This document shows positions 54,218 through 63,753 of a stretch of DNA of 64,000 nt, in pieces. How positions within the stretch are numbered: the first letter of the stretch is position 1; every line of letters begins with the position of its first letter. A model generated the notes under the pieces. It searched no databases, was not told the DNA's origin, and was given only the letters and a program-made list of their open reading frames with translations. Both the position numbers and the translations under genes were made by a program. This DNA comes from Acetobacteraceae bacterium (GTDB lineage Bacteria; Pseudomonadota; Alphaproteobacteria; Acetobacterales; Acetobacteraceae), in contig JAMXLO010000122.1 in assembly GCA_024280945.1 (NCBI GenBank), forward strand, positions 157,923 to 221,922. The letters run 5' to 3'.

Positions 54218-54850
54218 ATGCAACGCACGCTGCTCTCGCTTATCGGGATCTGCTTCGTATTGCGCTGCTATGCGCAGCAGCCAAATGACCTTCGTGAATT
54301 TCGCATCGGAAAAAGCGTTCAGGAATTGCCGGTGCGGGGTTACATTCATTTTCATTGCGCCGACGCTGCTGACACTGCACTGAGCCGTTGGCAGGACTAT
54401 TTGCGCTGTCCGTCGGATGCGCGGGGCCTGTACGGTATCGCCTTTGAGTTTGATCCATCGGATAACCTGCGGGCGCTCACCAACGACAGCTATGAAGGAA
54501 CTCGCGTAGCAGGACAGCCGGTGCGCCTCGCCTTATTGATCAGTGTTGACGGGCACGTTGGCGGGATTCGGATCCAGACGGATCCCAATGTCAGACTGTA
54601 CTTGCGGAAGAAGGCCTTTTTATTCGGGTTACAGGCCCGCGCGCACTATGGTTCCAATGGCTGGAATTGCGAGGAAGCCAAACCCCGCCCTGATGAGGAA
54701 CCTGTCGGCGGAATCTTCATTAAGGAGCATTGCGAAAAAACCACCACGACGCGGCACTTGATCGTTGACCGCCAGCTCTACCGCCCGGTGCAAAAGCCAC
54801 TGCATGATTTCGTTGGTGTATCGTCGTTGCTGATCTTGTCCGCTGACTGA
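54218..54850 (+). CDS. Exported protein of unknown function
   Basis: A 210-residue protein with a signal peptide (ending LRCYAQQ). The mature part has FRIGKSVQELPVRGYIHFHC, DTALSRWQDYLRCPSDARGL, ALLISVDGHVGGIRIQTDPN and KEHCEKTTTTRHLIVDRQLY, with four cysteines after the signal peptide. No family recognised. It lies five bases after the cytochrome gene, so it is probably cotranscribed with the PQQ system. Confidence 0.7.
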   Translation: MQRTLLSLIGICFVLRCYAQQPNDLREFRIGKSVQELPVRGYIHFHCADAADTALSRWQDYLRCPSDARGLYGIAFEFDPSDNLRALTNDSYEGTRVAGQPVRLALLISVDGHVGGIRIQTDPNVRLYLRKKAFLFGLQARAHYGSNGWNCEEAKPRPDEEPVGGIFIKEHCEKTTTTRHLIVDRQLYRPVQKPLHDFVGVSSLLILSAD

Positions 54851-54868
54851 CCGAAACGGCAAAGCTTG

Positions 54869-55747
54869 TCACGCCAGGCTTCTCGCCGTGCGCGTATCGC
54901 CGACGGATTTAGCTGCCGTAGCTGCACCAGCCAACCCGTAGACTCCCCGCTCGCTGGGTAGTGGTGCGAAGCAGCTGGTGATGCCTAACACCGTCTCTGC
55001 CCCACCGAGATACAGTAGTCCGTCCGCGGGCATCTGCCGTGCGACCGCCTCCAGCACCTTGGTCTTGGTTGCCTGATCAAAATAGATCAACACATTGCGG
55101 CAGAACACAACGTCAAATTGTCCCAATGGTCGTAGATCGGACAACAGATTCCACTCGCGATATTGCACCATGCCGCGGATCGCTTCGCTGATCCGCCAAT
55201 TGCTCTCCTCTTTGCGGAAGTGGCGCATCAGCATCTGGATCGGAAGTCCACGCTGGACTTCGAACTGCGTGTAGATTCCTTCGCGAGCGCGAGCAACCTG
55301 CTCGCGCGCCAAATCGGTGCCGATGATCTCGACCCGTCGGTCCCCCAGACTGGGGCGAAATTCGGACACAACCATAGCGATCGAATACGCTTCCTGCCCC
55401 GACGAAGACGCGGCCGACCAGACGCGAAACAACGCACCAGGTGGACGCGCGGCAATAAGCCGTGGCAGCGCCTGGCTGCGAAAGTGCTGAAACGGCTTGT
55501 CATCACGGAAGAAGAAACTCTCGTTGGTGGTCATCGCTTCGACCACCTGCCGGATCAGCGGCTCGGCATTGCTTGATCGCAGCCGGTCCGCCAGAGCGAT
55601 CAAATCGCGCAGTTTCTCCTGCTTGAGGATCGGCGCCAGACGCGTCTCCAGCAGATAGATCTTGTCTGGTCCGATCACCAGCCCAGAGCGCTTCTTCAGC
55701 AATGCCGCGAAAGTCTCGAAGGTGGCAGCCGAGAGCATCTGCGTCAT
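54869..55747 (-). CDS. cheR: Chemoreceptor glutamate methyltransferase CheR
   Basis: A 292-residue SAM-dependent methyltransferase that methylates chemoreceptors. The N-terminal helical domain is FAALLKKRSGLVIGPDKIYL; the catalytic domain has TTNESFFFRDDKPFQHFRSQ, RVWSAASSSGQEAYSIAMV, IIGTDLAREQVARAREGIY and FDVVFCRNVLIYFDQ, all typical. The ATG overlaps the cheB stop (ATGA). It is the last gene of the che operon. Confidence 0.95.
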   Translation of the reverse strand: MTQMLSAATFETFAALLKKRSGLVIGPDKIYLLETRLAPILKQEKLRDLIALADRLRSSNAEPLIRQVVEAMTTNESFFFRDDKPFQHFRSQALPRLIAARPPGALFRVWSAASSSGQEAYSIAMVVSEFRPSLGDRRVEIIGTDLAREQVARAREGIYTQFEVQRGLPIQMLMRHFRKEESNWRISEAIRGMVQYREWNLLSDLRPLGQFDVVFCRNVLIYFDQATKTKVLEAVARQMPADGLLYLGGAETVLGITSCFAPLPSERGVYGLAGAATAAKSVGDTRTARSLA

Positions 55748-56829
55748 GCGTGCGGCATCCGCAGCAGCTCAAGCAGCTTTGGTGCAATGTGGGGCAGCGG
55801 CAGGACGGCATTGCACAACCCTGCCTGGGCGATGGCGCCTGGCATGCCCCACACAACGCTTGTGGCCTCGTCCTGCGCCACTGCGCTACCACCGGTTTCG
55901 ATGACCCGACGTGTCCCGGCCAACCCGTCCTGGCCCATTCCAGTCAACATCGTCACCAGCACGCGTCCTTCGCACGCCGTCGCGGCACTGCGCAGCATGG
56001 GGTCGACGGAGGGGCGGCAGAAGTTCTCCGGCGGATCGCTGCTCAGCCGCGCCTGCAGCCCATTGCGCGTGGCATAGATCATCATGTGACGATCTCCGGG
56101 CGCCAGATAGATCCGTCCCGGTGCCAGCGGTTCACCTTCTTTCGCTTCGGCGCAGGGCATGCAGCCCAGCTTGGAAATGTGCTCGGCCAGAATCGGCGTG
56201 AACGTTGCCGGCATATGCTGCGTCATCACCACCGGAACGTTCAACGTCTTGCCCAAGCCTTGCACAAGGGTAAAGAGCGCTTGCGGACCGCCGGTGGAAC
56301 TGCCCACGGCAAGCAGTTTGGGTGCCAAATTTGTAATCGGACGGAGCCGAAGCGTCGCTGTCTCGCGCGCTGCCGAAGGAGCCCCACGGCGCCGCAGGCG
56401 GCCATACGCCTTGACCTTGTCAACCAGCTCGCGACGGAACACGTCGTCACCGATAACCGCCGAGGGCTTGGACACATAGTCCGCAGCGCCCAGCCGCACG
56501 GCACGCAACGCGATATCGGCCCCGCGTGTGGTCAGCGTGGACGCCATGATGACCTTCAGGCCAGAATCCGCGCGCAGCAGCAGTGGCAATGCCGTCATGC
56601 CATCCATCACTGGCATCTCGATATCGAGAACCACGATATCGATCGGCGTGCGCTTCAACTCGTCGAGTGCCATTTGTCCATTCGCAACACGAGCCACGAC
56701 CTGCACGGCCGGGTCAGCGTCCAGCATTCGCGATACGGCACCGCGGATAACCGCCGAGTCGTCGCAGACCATCACGCGCACAGGCTGTGAACCAGCTGCT
56801 TCGGCTCTCGTATAGCCAGGAGCAATCAC
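55744..56829 (-). CDS. cheB: Chemoreceptor methylesterase/deamidase CheB
   Basis: A 361-residue two-domain protein. The receiver domain (about 17-135) has VRVMVCDDSAVIRGAVSRML and the phospho-Asp in IDIVVLDIEMPVMDGMTALP. The catalytic domain holds the triad in LLAVGSSTGGPQALF (Ser), VVMTQHMPATFTP (His) and MLTGMGQDGLAGTR (Asp). The GTG start overlaps the cheY stop (GTGA). It opposes CheR in adaptation. Confidence 0.95.
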   Translation of the reverse strand: MIAPGYTRAEAAGSQPVRVMVCDDSAVIRGAVSRMLDADPAVQVVARVANGQMALDELKRTPIDIVVLDIEMPVMDGMTALPLLLRADSGLKVIMASTLTTRGADIALRAVRLGAADYVSKPSAVIGDDVFRRELVDKVKAYGRLRRRGAPSAARETATLRLRPITNLAPKLLAVGSSTGGPQALFTLVQGLGKTLNVPVVMTQHMPATFTPILAEHISKLGCMPCAEAKEGEPLAPGRIYLAPGDRHMMIYATRNGLQARLSSDPPENFCRPSVDPMLRSAATACEGRVLVTMLTGMGQDGLAGTRRVIETGGSAVAQDEATSVVWGMPGAIAQAGLCNAVLPLPHIAPKLLELLRMPHA

Positions 56830-57194
56830 AGCAACCCAACCTGCTCGAACTTGCCGACAAGGATATCCTCGTCGAACGGCTTCATGATGTATTCTTGCGC
56901 ACCGCTGGCCATTGCCTGCTCAATCGACGTCAGCTCGGTCTCGGTCGTGCAAAACACCACCGCCGGTTTCTCGGGCCCGTACTCAGCGCGCAGCCGCTTG
57001 AGAAAGACGATGCCGTTCATCACGGGCATGTTCCAGTCCAGCAACACACAGTCCGGCATTTGCGCACGGCATGCTTCGAGCGCCTGCTGACCATCGGCGG
57101 CCTCGGCAACGATGAAGCCATGCGCCTCAAGGATGCGGCGCGCTACCTTGCGCACGACACGGCTGTCATCAACCACTAGGCAAAGACTTGCCAT
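56826..57194 (-). CDS. cheY: CheY-type single-domain response regulator
   Basis: A 122-residue receiver: SLCLVVDDSRVVRKVARRIL, phospho-Asp in DCVLLDWNMPVMNGIVFL, the conserved Thr in VVFCTTETELTSIEQAM and Lys in QEYIMKPFDEDIL. It receives phosphate from CheA and probably acts on the flagellar switch or another output. It lies between cheW and cheB. Confidence 0.93.
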   Translation of the reverse strand: MASLCLVVDDSRVVRKVARRILEAHGFIVAEAADGQQALEACRAQMPDCVLLDWNMPVMNGIVFLKRLRAEYGPEKPAVVFCTTETELTSIEQAMASGAQEYIMKPFDEDILVGKFEQVGLL

Positions 57195-57205
57195 GCGAAG
57201 TGTCC

Positions 57206-57682
57206 CTACGCGGCCTCGTTCAGCGCCAGCAGCTTGCCCACGTCGAGTACCACAAGCAGCGCTCCATCGAGGCGATAGATCCCGCTGCTGAATTGCGCCC
57301 AGGTGGCTGGCAGTGTGGGCGGATTGCGCTCGAACGAACTCGCCTTGAGGCTCATCACTTCGGAAACCTGGTCCACCAGAAGTGCGTAGAGCTCCCCGCC
57401 CTGCTCGGCGACAACCGACATGCGCGGCTGATCCGCAGGAGCGGGCGGCAGTCTCAGACGTCGGCGGAGATCGATCGCAGTCACGATGCGGCCGCGCAGG
57501 TTCAGGCTGCCGGCAATATCGGGGGGCGCCAAAGGGATCCGGGTTATCTTGTGCTCACCCAGAATGTCGCGCACGCCAAGCACTGGGATGCCGCACGGCT
57601 GATTGGCAACCATTAGCGTGACGAATGCACGCTCTTCCTCATCTTCCTCTGCGGCGGGGCGTTCCGGCACATCGGTTGTCAT
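57206..57682 (-). CDS. cheW: Chemotaxis coupling protein CheW
   Basis: A 158-residue adaptor linking CheA to receptors. After an acidic N-terminus it has ERAFVTLMVANQPCGIPVLG, IPLAPPDIAGSLNLRGRIVT, ALLVDQVSEVMSL and the ending IYRLDGALLVVLDVGKLLAL. It lies 11 bp before cheY and 43 bp after cheA. Confidence 0.93.
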   Translation of the reverse strand: MTTDVPERPAAEEDEEERAFVTLMVANQPCGIPVLGVRDILGEHKITRIPLAPPDIAGSLNLRGRIVTAIDLRRRLRLPPAPADQPRMSVVAEQGGELYALLVDQVSEVMSLKASSFERNPPTLPATWAQFSSGIYRLDGALLVVLDVGKLLALNEAA

Positions 57683-57725
57683 CGTCGTTACTGCTTTCCT
57701 CTGCTTGCCGACGGATCACATGCCG

Positions 57726-60332
57726 TTATGCCGCGATCGGCTCGGCCAGACATTGGTTCAGGCTGGCGATCAGTGCGTCACGCTGGAACTTGGCGACATA
57801 GTCGGTGAACCCAGCGTCGCGGCCGGCCTCGATGTCCGCCGCATCTGCGCGCGATGACAGGGCGATCATCGGCAACTTCGACCACGCACCGCTGGCTCGC
57901 ACCGTCCGGGCGAAGTCAAGCCCGTCCATGTCTGGCATGACTATGTCTGAGACGATCGCATCGAACATCGCTCCCGCCTCGCGCAAGTGCAGCGCCTCGG
58001 CGGCACTGGATGCCGGAGTGACACGATAGCCTGCCGCACCCAGAATCGGCGTCACCAGTTGGCGGAAGAAGTCGCTATCCTCCACCACCAGGACATGCTG
58101 TGACCTGGCTCCGGTATCCGCCTCAGGTGTTCGGTGAAACCAGTCCCGCCAAGCCTGCGTCAGCCAGTATCCGGTATCGATGACATCGGTGGCGACCCCA
58201 CCGATCACTGCCGACCCGAGCAGGCCAGGGCGCGAGCCGGATAATTCAATATGCAGCCGGTCCTCGACTACATCGACGATCTCGTCGACCATCAGCCCCA
58301 TCGTCCGGTCGCCGTCGTTGAACACGAGTACCGGCTGGCGTGGCTTATTGATACTATGACCGCCGGGCATCGGCACCAAAGGCATCAGCCTGCCACGGTA
58401 CTGCGTGACCGGAGAGCCGCAGGAAATCTCGATCTTTTCGGGAGGAATGTCCTCCAGCCGCGCCACCAATCCAAGCGGCACTGCGAGTTTCTGCCCTCCG
58501 CCGGCGACGAACAGCAGCATGGCCGTGCGCTCGCTGCTATGCAGCGCCTCCGCCGCACTGGACGAGATCGCCTTGGCGTCACCGCCGGCGCCGATGCCAG
58601 TGGCGCGGGCTATTCCGTTTGGATCGAGGATCATGATCACGGAGCCATCGCCCAGGATGGTGTTGCCGCTGAACATCGTGACGTGACGCAGTATCGGCGC
58701 CACCGGCTTTACGACAATTTCCTCAGTGTCGAACACGCGGTCGACGATGATGCCAAGGCTGTTGGCACCCACCTGGGTCACAACGATGTGGGCACCAGTG
58801 CCATCACTCTCCGAATTGCCCAGTGCAAGCAGGTCATTGAGGTTGACCAGAGGCAGCAGCCGGTCGCGCAGTCGTAGGACGGGCGTGTCGTTGATCCGCT
58901 CGATCACTGGTTCGGAACCGGCGTCGTTGTGGCCGCCGCCAGCTTCTTTCCTGGCACGCACCAGTTCAACGACGCTGATCTGCGGGATGGCAAACCGTTC
59001 GGTGCCAGCCTCGACTATAAGGGCCGAGACAATGGCGAGCGTAAGTGGAATCTTGATGGTGAAGGTGGTCCCCTGGCCTAGGGTACTCTTCAGGTCAATG
59101 GTTCCACCGATCTTCTCGATATTTGTCTTCACCACGTCCATGCCGACGCCGCGGCCCGATACCGCAGTGACCACGGTCGCAGTGGAGAACCCTGGTCGGA
59201 AGATGAAGCGCTGCAACTGCGCCTCGCCCATTGCAGCGAGTTCGGCCTCGGTGGCCAGACCGTTCTTCAGCGCCTTGGCCCGGATTTTGTCGAGGGGCAG
59301 CCCACGACCATCGTCAGAAATCTCGATTATGATGTGACCGCCCTCGTGGAAGGCATTGAGCGTAATGCGACCGGTCTCCGACTTACCCGACGCACGGCGA
59401 TCGGCCGGCGACTCCAGACCGTGATCGCCGCTGTTGCGCACCATGTGCGTCAGCGGATCCTTGATCAGTTCCAGGACCTGTCGGTCGAGCTCGGTATCGG
59501 CACCGAGCATGATGAGATCGATCTTCTTGCCCGTTTCGCGCGCAAGGTCGCGCACCAGGCGAGGCAGTTTGTTCCACGCATTACCGATCGGCTGCATGCG
59601 GGTCTTCATCACTCCTTCCTGCAAGTCGGAGGTGATGTGCGACAGGCGCTGCAACGGGACCACGAAGTGAGTGTTCTCCTCCTGGCTACGCGCAAGCTGC
59701 AAAAGCTGGTTGCGCGTGAGCACCAGCTCACTGACCAGGGTCATCAGGTCTTCCAGCACATCAACCGTGACTCGGATGGTCTGAGCCGCGGAAACAGGCT
59801 CGGCTTGCGGCGCGGCGTCAGGCGTAGCTACGGCGGGCAATGCTGGAGCGGATGGGGGCTTTTCCGCCACCGGTAGGCGGGCTGGCAAGTCCGGAGCTGG
59901 CGGGTCTTCAGGTTCGGGTTCGGCCACCACAACCGGCTCTGGTGCCTTGAGCACGTCTCCGGCAGCTGCTGCGTTCAGCGCCTCCACAAGTGTTCCATCG
60001 TCCCCTGCAGGTTCGTTCCCGGTCGCGGCCAGACCACCGACAATGAGCTTGATACGATCCAGGGCGGAGAGAACCAGGGTAACCGTATCTGGGGTTGCCG
60101 CTAGGGCGCCGTCGCGTACCTTTCCCAGCACATTCTCCGCAGCGTGAGCAACCCGTTCCAGACGCGGCAGGCCAAGGAAGCCACAAGTCCCCTTGATCGT
60201 GTGCATGAGCCGGAAGATCAGGGAGAGGGTCTCCTTATCGTCCGGCGTTTGCTCCAGCTTCACCAGCGCGACGTCGAGGTCGGCGATGCTCTCGTTGGTC
60301 TCCGTGAGGAAATCGGCGATCAAATCGTCCAT
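57726..60332 (-). CDS. cheA: Hybrid chemotaxis histidine kinase CheA with two CheW-like domains and a C-terminal receiver
   Basis: An 868-residue kinase. The Hpt domain has phospho-His44 in LIFRLMHTIKGTCGFLGL. A Pro/Ala linker (about 125-175) stands where a P2 domain would be. Then come the dimerisation helices (LEDLMTLVSELVLTRNQLLQ), the ATPase domain (HMVRNSGDHGLESPADR, DDGRGLPLDKIRAKAL, AVSGRGVGMDVVKTNIEKIG), two CheW-like domains, and a receiver from about 740 (VLVVEDSDFFRQLVTPILGA, AIVSDIVMPDMDGLDFARTV). The extra receiver may act as a phosphate sink. Organisation is normal for such hybrids in alphaproteobacteria. Confidence 0.95.
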   Translation of the reverse strand: MDDLIADFLTETNESIADLDVALVKLEQTPDDKETLSLIFRLMHTIKGTCGFLGLPRLERVAHAAENVLGKVRDGALAATPDTVTLVLSALDRIKLIVGGLAATGNEPAGDDGTLVEALNAAAAGDVLKAPEPVVVAEPEPEDPPAPDLPARLPVAEKPPSAPALPAVATPDAAPQAEPVSAAQTIRVTVDVLEDLMTLVSELVLTRNQLLQLARSQEENTHFVVPLQRLSHITSDLQEGVMKTRMQPIGNAWNKLPRLVRDLARETGKKIDLIMLGADTELDRQVLELIKDPLTHMVRNSGDHGLESPADRRASGKSETGRITLNAFHEGGHIIIEISDDGRGLPLDKIRAKALKNGLATEAELAAMGEAQLQRFIFRPGFSTATVVTAVSGRGVGMDVVKTNIEKIGGTIDLKSTLGQGTTFTIKIPLTLAIVSALIVEAGTERFAIPQISVVELVRARKEAGGGHNDAGSEPVIERINDTPVLRLRDRLLPLVNLNDLLALGNSESDGTGAHIVVTQVGANSLGIIVDRVFDTEEIVVKPVAPILRHVTMFSGNTILGDGSVIMILDPNGIARATGIGAGGDAKAISSSAAEALHSSERTAMLLFVAGGGQKLAVPLGLVARLEDIPPEKIEISCGSPVTQYRGRLMPLVPMPGGHSINKPRQPVLVFNDGDRTMGLMVDEIVDVVEDRLHIELSGSRPGLLGSAVIGGVATDVIDTGYWLTQAWRDWFHRTPEADTGARSQHVLVVEDSDFFRQLVTPILGAAGYRVTPASSAAEALHLREAGAMFDAIVSDIVMPDMDGLDFARTVRASGAWSKLPMIALSSRADAADIEAGRDAGFTDYVAKFQRDALIASLNQCLAEPIAA

Positions 60333-60416
60333 GGCAGACCTCTCGCCGCCCGGCGGGGAGCGGACGGTGGGCTATCCTGGCCCGGCGCTGGCGAACAATC
60401 GGTAAATGGAAGTTAT

Positions 60417-61067
60417 CTATGGCCTCAGCGAGAGCAGCAGCGGCGGCGAAAGCTCCGAATCGTGCACGGCCGATGCCGGCATCAGCATGGACAGCCGATA
60501 GCCGTAACCGTGAACCAGCAGGGCCGTCAGCGGCGCCTGCAGACGGCGAGGATCCGCCAACATTGCGTCGACGGCGGTGTCCGGTTCGGTCAGCCAGCGG
60601 CTGAGACCGGCGGGCCAGGCGGCGCGCGCGCCGGATATTGTCACAAGCACGCCATCTGGTGGCGCTTCGGCCAGTGCCACGATGCCACCGCCGGGTAAGG
60701 ACTCTGCTGCCAGCAGCAGCAAATTGAGCACCACGCGCGCGGCTGTCGGCGGAAACAGCCGGTTTGGCGCCAGGCCCTCCAGATCGAACCGCACGCGACG
60801 GCCCGACAACAGTCCCGCTCCAACCTCCTCGAGGCCGCCCTTGTCCAGGTCATCACCCTCGCGTCCCCAGGCTCCCCGCAGGAGCTTCAGTCGCTGGGCG
60901 AGTTCCGCGGCAGTCTCCTCGGCAAGGCTGACCGTCTCGCTGTCCGGAGCCTCTTCTCGAGCAAGATCAAGGATGCCGATCAACGCGCCCAGCGGGCCGC
61001 TGAGGTCATGACACAGGCGGGCGCAAAGCAACTCGGCCACGCGAAGCAGGTCTTGAGTGCCGGACAT
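60417..61067 (-). CDS. chpT: ChpT-like histidine phosphotransferase
   Basis: A 216-residue protein with the ChpT layout: a four-helix dimerisation part with the phosphoacceptor in AELLCARLCHDLSGPLGALI, then a degenerate ATPase-like domain (FPPTAARVVLNLLLLAAESL). In Caulobacter ChpT passes phosphate from CckA to CtrA and CpdR. The start MSGTQDLLRVAE (61067) is preferred over an upstream extension. It lies 84 bp before cheA on the same strand, suggesting joint expression of cell-cycle and taxis components. Confidence 0.83.
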   Translation of the reverse strand: MSGTQDLLRVAELLCARLCHDLSGPLGALIGILDLAREEAPDSETVSLAEETAAELAQRLKLLRGAWGREGDDLDKGGLEEVGAGLLSGRRVRFDLEGLAPNRLFPPTAARVVLNLLLLAAESLPGGGIVALAEAPPDGVLVTISGARAAWPAGLSRWLTEPDTAVDAMLADPRRLQAPLTALLVHGYGYRLSMLMPASAVHDSELSPPLLLSLRP

Positions 61068-61239
61068 GACGATCCCTTCTCCGGGGAATTGCATACATGA
61101 TATCAATAACTTAAGGCATGAACTGCGTCTCGCCAGGGCAGCTTAGCCAGCGGGCGGTGAATTGGTCCAATGTTGGATCGGGGTCGCTCTGGCAGGCGCG
61201 CCCTTGAACCCTGCGGCACGATCGCGCAAGTCATATGCC

Positions 61240-62229
61240 ATGATCGATCCGTTTGGCCGCTCAATTACTTACCTGCGTGTGTCGGTCACTGACCGCTGCG
61301 ACCTCCGGTGCGTCTACTGCATGGCGGAGGACATGACCTTCCTTCCCAAGCGCGACCTGTTGACGCTGGAGGAGCTTGACCGGCTCTGCGCTGCTTTCAT
61401 CCGTCTGGGCACCAACAAGATCCGTATTACCGGCGGTGAGCCACTGGTGCGCCGCGATGTGATGACGCTGTTTAGAAACCTGGGCGCGCGATTGGGCGAG
61501 AGCGGTCTTCAGGAATTGGTGGTCACCACCAACGGCACGCAGCTCGCCAAGATGGCGGACGGGCTGCACGAAGCTGGGGTACGTCGGATCAACGTGTCGC
61601 TCGACACACTCGATCCTGACAAGTTCGCCAGGATTACGCGCTGGGGCAAAATCGACTCGACGCTGGATGGGATATTCGCAGCGAAGGCCGCCGGGATGGC
61701 GATCAAGATCAATGCCGTGGCGATGAAGGGCGTCAACGAGGACGAGTTCGACAGCCTGATCGCCTGGTGCGGCGATCACGGTTTCGACCTCTGCCTGATT
61801 GAGACGATGCCAATGGGCGATATCTCCGGCGATCGCACGGAACAGTACCTGCCGCTCTCGATCGTCCGTTCGCGGTTGCGCCGCCGCTGGACGCTTGAAG
61901 ACACGGATTACCGTACCGGTGGACCGGCGCGCTATGTCAACGTGGCAGAAACCGGACGGCGGGTGGGCTTTATCACGCCGATGACCCACAATTTCTGCGA
62001 AAGCTGCAACCGGGTGCGACTGACCTGCACCGGGACGCTCTTCATGTGCCTCGGGCAGGACGATGATGCCGATCTGCGCCAGGTGTTGCGCAATGGCGCG
62101 TCCGATGCCGAGTTGGAGGCTGCGATCCGCGAGGCGATCAGCCGCAAGCCGAAGGGGCACGACTTCATCATCGACCGCCGCCACGACCGACCGGCGGTGG
62201 CACGGCATATGAGCGTCACCGGCGGCTGA
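61240..62229 (+). CDS. moaA: GTP 3',8-cyclase MoaA
   Basis: A 329-residue radical-SAM enzyme, first step of molybdenum-cofactor synthesis. The SAM cluster motif is [14 protein letters not shown]; the C-terminal cluster binds in [14 protein letters not shown]. Also [20 protein letters not shown] and [20 protein letters not shown]. It ends in the di-glycine typical of MoaA (MSVTGG). The ATG at 61240 gives the standard N-terminus [13 protein letters not shown]. It diverges from chpT and no other moa gene is adjacent. Confidence 0.95.
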   Translation: MIDPFGRSITYLRVSVTDRCDLRCVYCMAEDMTFLPKRDLLTLEELDRLCAAFIRLGTNKIRITGGEPLVRRDVMTLFRNLGARLGESGLQELVVTTNGTQLAKMADGLHEAGVRRINVSLDTLDPDKFARITRWGKIDSTLDGIFAAKAAGMAIKINAVAMKGVNEDEFDSLIAWCGDHGFDLCLIETMPMGDISGDRTEQYLPLSIVRSRLRRRWTLEDTDYRTGGPARYVNVAETGRRVGFITPMTHNFCESCNRVRLTCTGTLFMCLGQDDDADLRQVLRNGASDAELEAAIREAISRKPKGHDFIIDRRHDRPAVARHMSVTGG

Positions 62230-62280
62230 CTTCGCGCCCGACGCTCCCACGCGCAGCAGGCCGGGCAGGCGATCCGCTCC

Positions 62281-62301
62281 AGCAGGCTGCTGAATAAGTT
62301 C
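62281..62301 (+). repeat. Left terminal inverted repeat of the IS5-like element
   Basis: agcaggctgctgaa, then t, aagt, t, c. It matches the reverse complement of 63754-63774 at 19 of 21 positions. It overlaps the passenger gene's stop codon (62300-62302). Confidence 0.8.
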
Positions 62302-62623
62302 AGATTTTGCTGGCCGTGAGCGCGGCCTCATCGCAGTTGCGAAAGTTGAACTCGATCTCGAGGCTGCCATCATCTCGCAGTTCGGCAGTGCCTGACCCGC
62401 GCACCTCGTCCATCTCATCGAAGCCTTCCCATTCGAAGAATACCGAAGTGCGGGCATACTCGAGATCGAGACCCGCCTGCAGGGCACCGAACGCGATGTC
62501 ACCATGTCCATCGGCAGCGATGATGGCTGGTCCACAGAGGTCGAGGTAGTCGTGATCCCAAAGATCAGCTCCAGTGATCCGCCAGCGGCCGATCAACTTG
62601 CATTCTCCCACCTCCTTCGTCAT
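62300..62623 (-). CDS. Hypothetical protein carried as an IS passenger
   Basis: A 107-residue soluble acidic protein of unknown function: GECKLIGRWRITGADLWDHD, YLDLCGPAIIAADGHGDIAF, GALQAGLDLEYARTSVFFEW, EGFDEMDEVRGSGTAELRDD, GSLEIEFNFRNCDEAALTAS. From memory similar free-standing hypothetical proteins (GRWRI ... WDxDxLDLxGPA ... EMDE) are widespread. Its ATG overlaps the transposase TGA (ATGA) and its stop lies in the left inverted repeat, so it is within the mobile element. It has no transposase or regulator motif. Confidence 0.75.
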   Translation of the reverse strand: MTKEVGECKLIGRWRITGADLWDHDYLDLCGPAIIAADGHGDIAFGALQAGLDLEYARTSVFFEWEGFDEMDEVRGSGTAELRDDGSLEIEFNFRNCDEAALTASKI

Positions 62624-63697
62624 GGCTGAACGCCGCTGGCAAGGCGCTTGGGCAAGCGGACCAGATTGTAGGCCGCGACCACGAGATCGAAGCCTGGCGC
62701 GACGCGCGGTAACCCACGGAACTTCGTTTTGGCGAGACCGCCTACCGTCTTCACCCATCCGAAGATGTCCTCGATCCGCTTGCGACACCGCTGCGACGCC
62801 TCGTAGCCCGGCGGCGGGACGATCTTCACACCACCCCAGCCAAACTCTGAACGCAATGCCACGTGGGGAACGAGATGCCGGTCTTTCAGTGCCTGCGTGA
62901 AACGCCACGCATTGTAAGCCTTGTCGGTACCAAAGCTGGCGCCCGCACCCAGGGCCACGTCATCGATCATGCCAAGGGCTGCTTCCCGCTCTGCCATTCC
63001 GTTTGCCTGCGTCAGACGGGTGGCAACGGCGAGGCCATTGCGGTTCTCCATCAAGATGTGACCCATGTAGCAAAGTTGTGCCGGCTTGCCTTTGCCTTTT
63101 CGGTAAAGGCGCGCCTCGGGATCGGTTGTTGATACATGCGTGGCGTTCGACCGCTTCTCCCCGGAACGCACCCGCCACATTGCCGCCGGGACCACGCGGG
63201 TTCTTGTTCTTGAGCTGAAAACTCTTCATCCCAGCCCAGGCCTCGATCAACGTGCCGTCGACGCTGAAGTGCTGGGTCGAAAGCAGGTGCCTGACGCGGC
63301 GGTTGTTGATCACGGCAGCAAAGAACTTGGCTGCGATCTGCCCGGCAAGCAGCCGGTCGCGGTTCTTCGAGAAGGTTGATGCGTCCCAAGCCGGTTCATC
63401 GGCTGGCAGCCCCGCGAACCAGCGAAACAGCGAGTCAAATTCCAATCGCTCCATTAATTGCCGTTCTGAGCGCACCGAGTAAAACGTCTGCAACAGCATT
63501 GCCCGCAGCAGGTGCTCCGGTGGGATCGATGGCCGACCCCATCCATCAGCGCCAATTGATTGAAAATCGACACTCAAATCCTCCAGCGCTTCGTTCACCA
63601 AGACCTTGATCGTGCGAAGCGGGTGATCCAAACGAAGCCGGGCTTCAATCCCAACATAAGCAAACAATTCTCCGGCTGGCCGATCCTCTCCGCGCAT
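62620..63697 (-). pseudogene. IS5-family DDE transposase, single frameshift
   Basis: About 359 codons in two frames. The N-terminal part starts MRGEDRPAGELFAYV (GAGGAGG seven bases upstream) and has LLRAMLLQTFYSVRSERQLM and the first Asp in FSVDGTLIEAWAGMKSF. The second part carries SNATHVSTTDPEARLYRKGK, the second Asp in GTDKAYNAW and the Glu in RIEDIFGWVKTVGGLAKTKF. All three DDE residues survive. The frames join if the G run at 63159-63162 had one more base (FRGEKRSN). It is a recent indel, a sequencing error or, less likely, a programmed shift. Confidence 0.88.
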
Positions 63698-63753
63698 GCT
63701 GACCTCCTCCCCCATTCCGGGAAAGGGAATCACACGAAACCGGGTCGATCGAA

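Noticed and set aside
61107..61239. Possible molybdenum-cofactor riboswitch before moaA
   Set aside because: No conserved Moco-RNA helices could be recognised in 133 bp, and a covariance search would be needed.
61261..62535. A 424-codon minus-strand open frame
   Set aside because: Antisense to moaA, whose cluster-binding motifs are intact.
63150..63170. Programmed ribosomal frameshift in the IS5-like transposase
   Set aside because: The site has no slippery A6G-type heptamer; a one-base loss in a G run is simpler.
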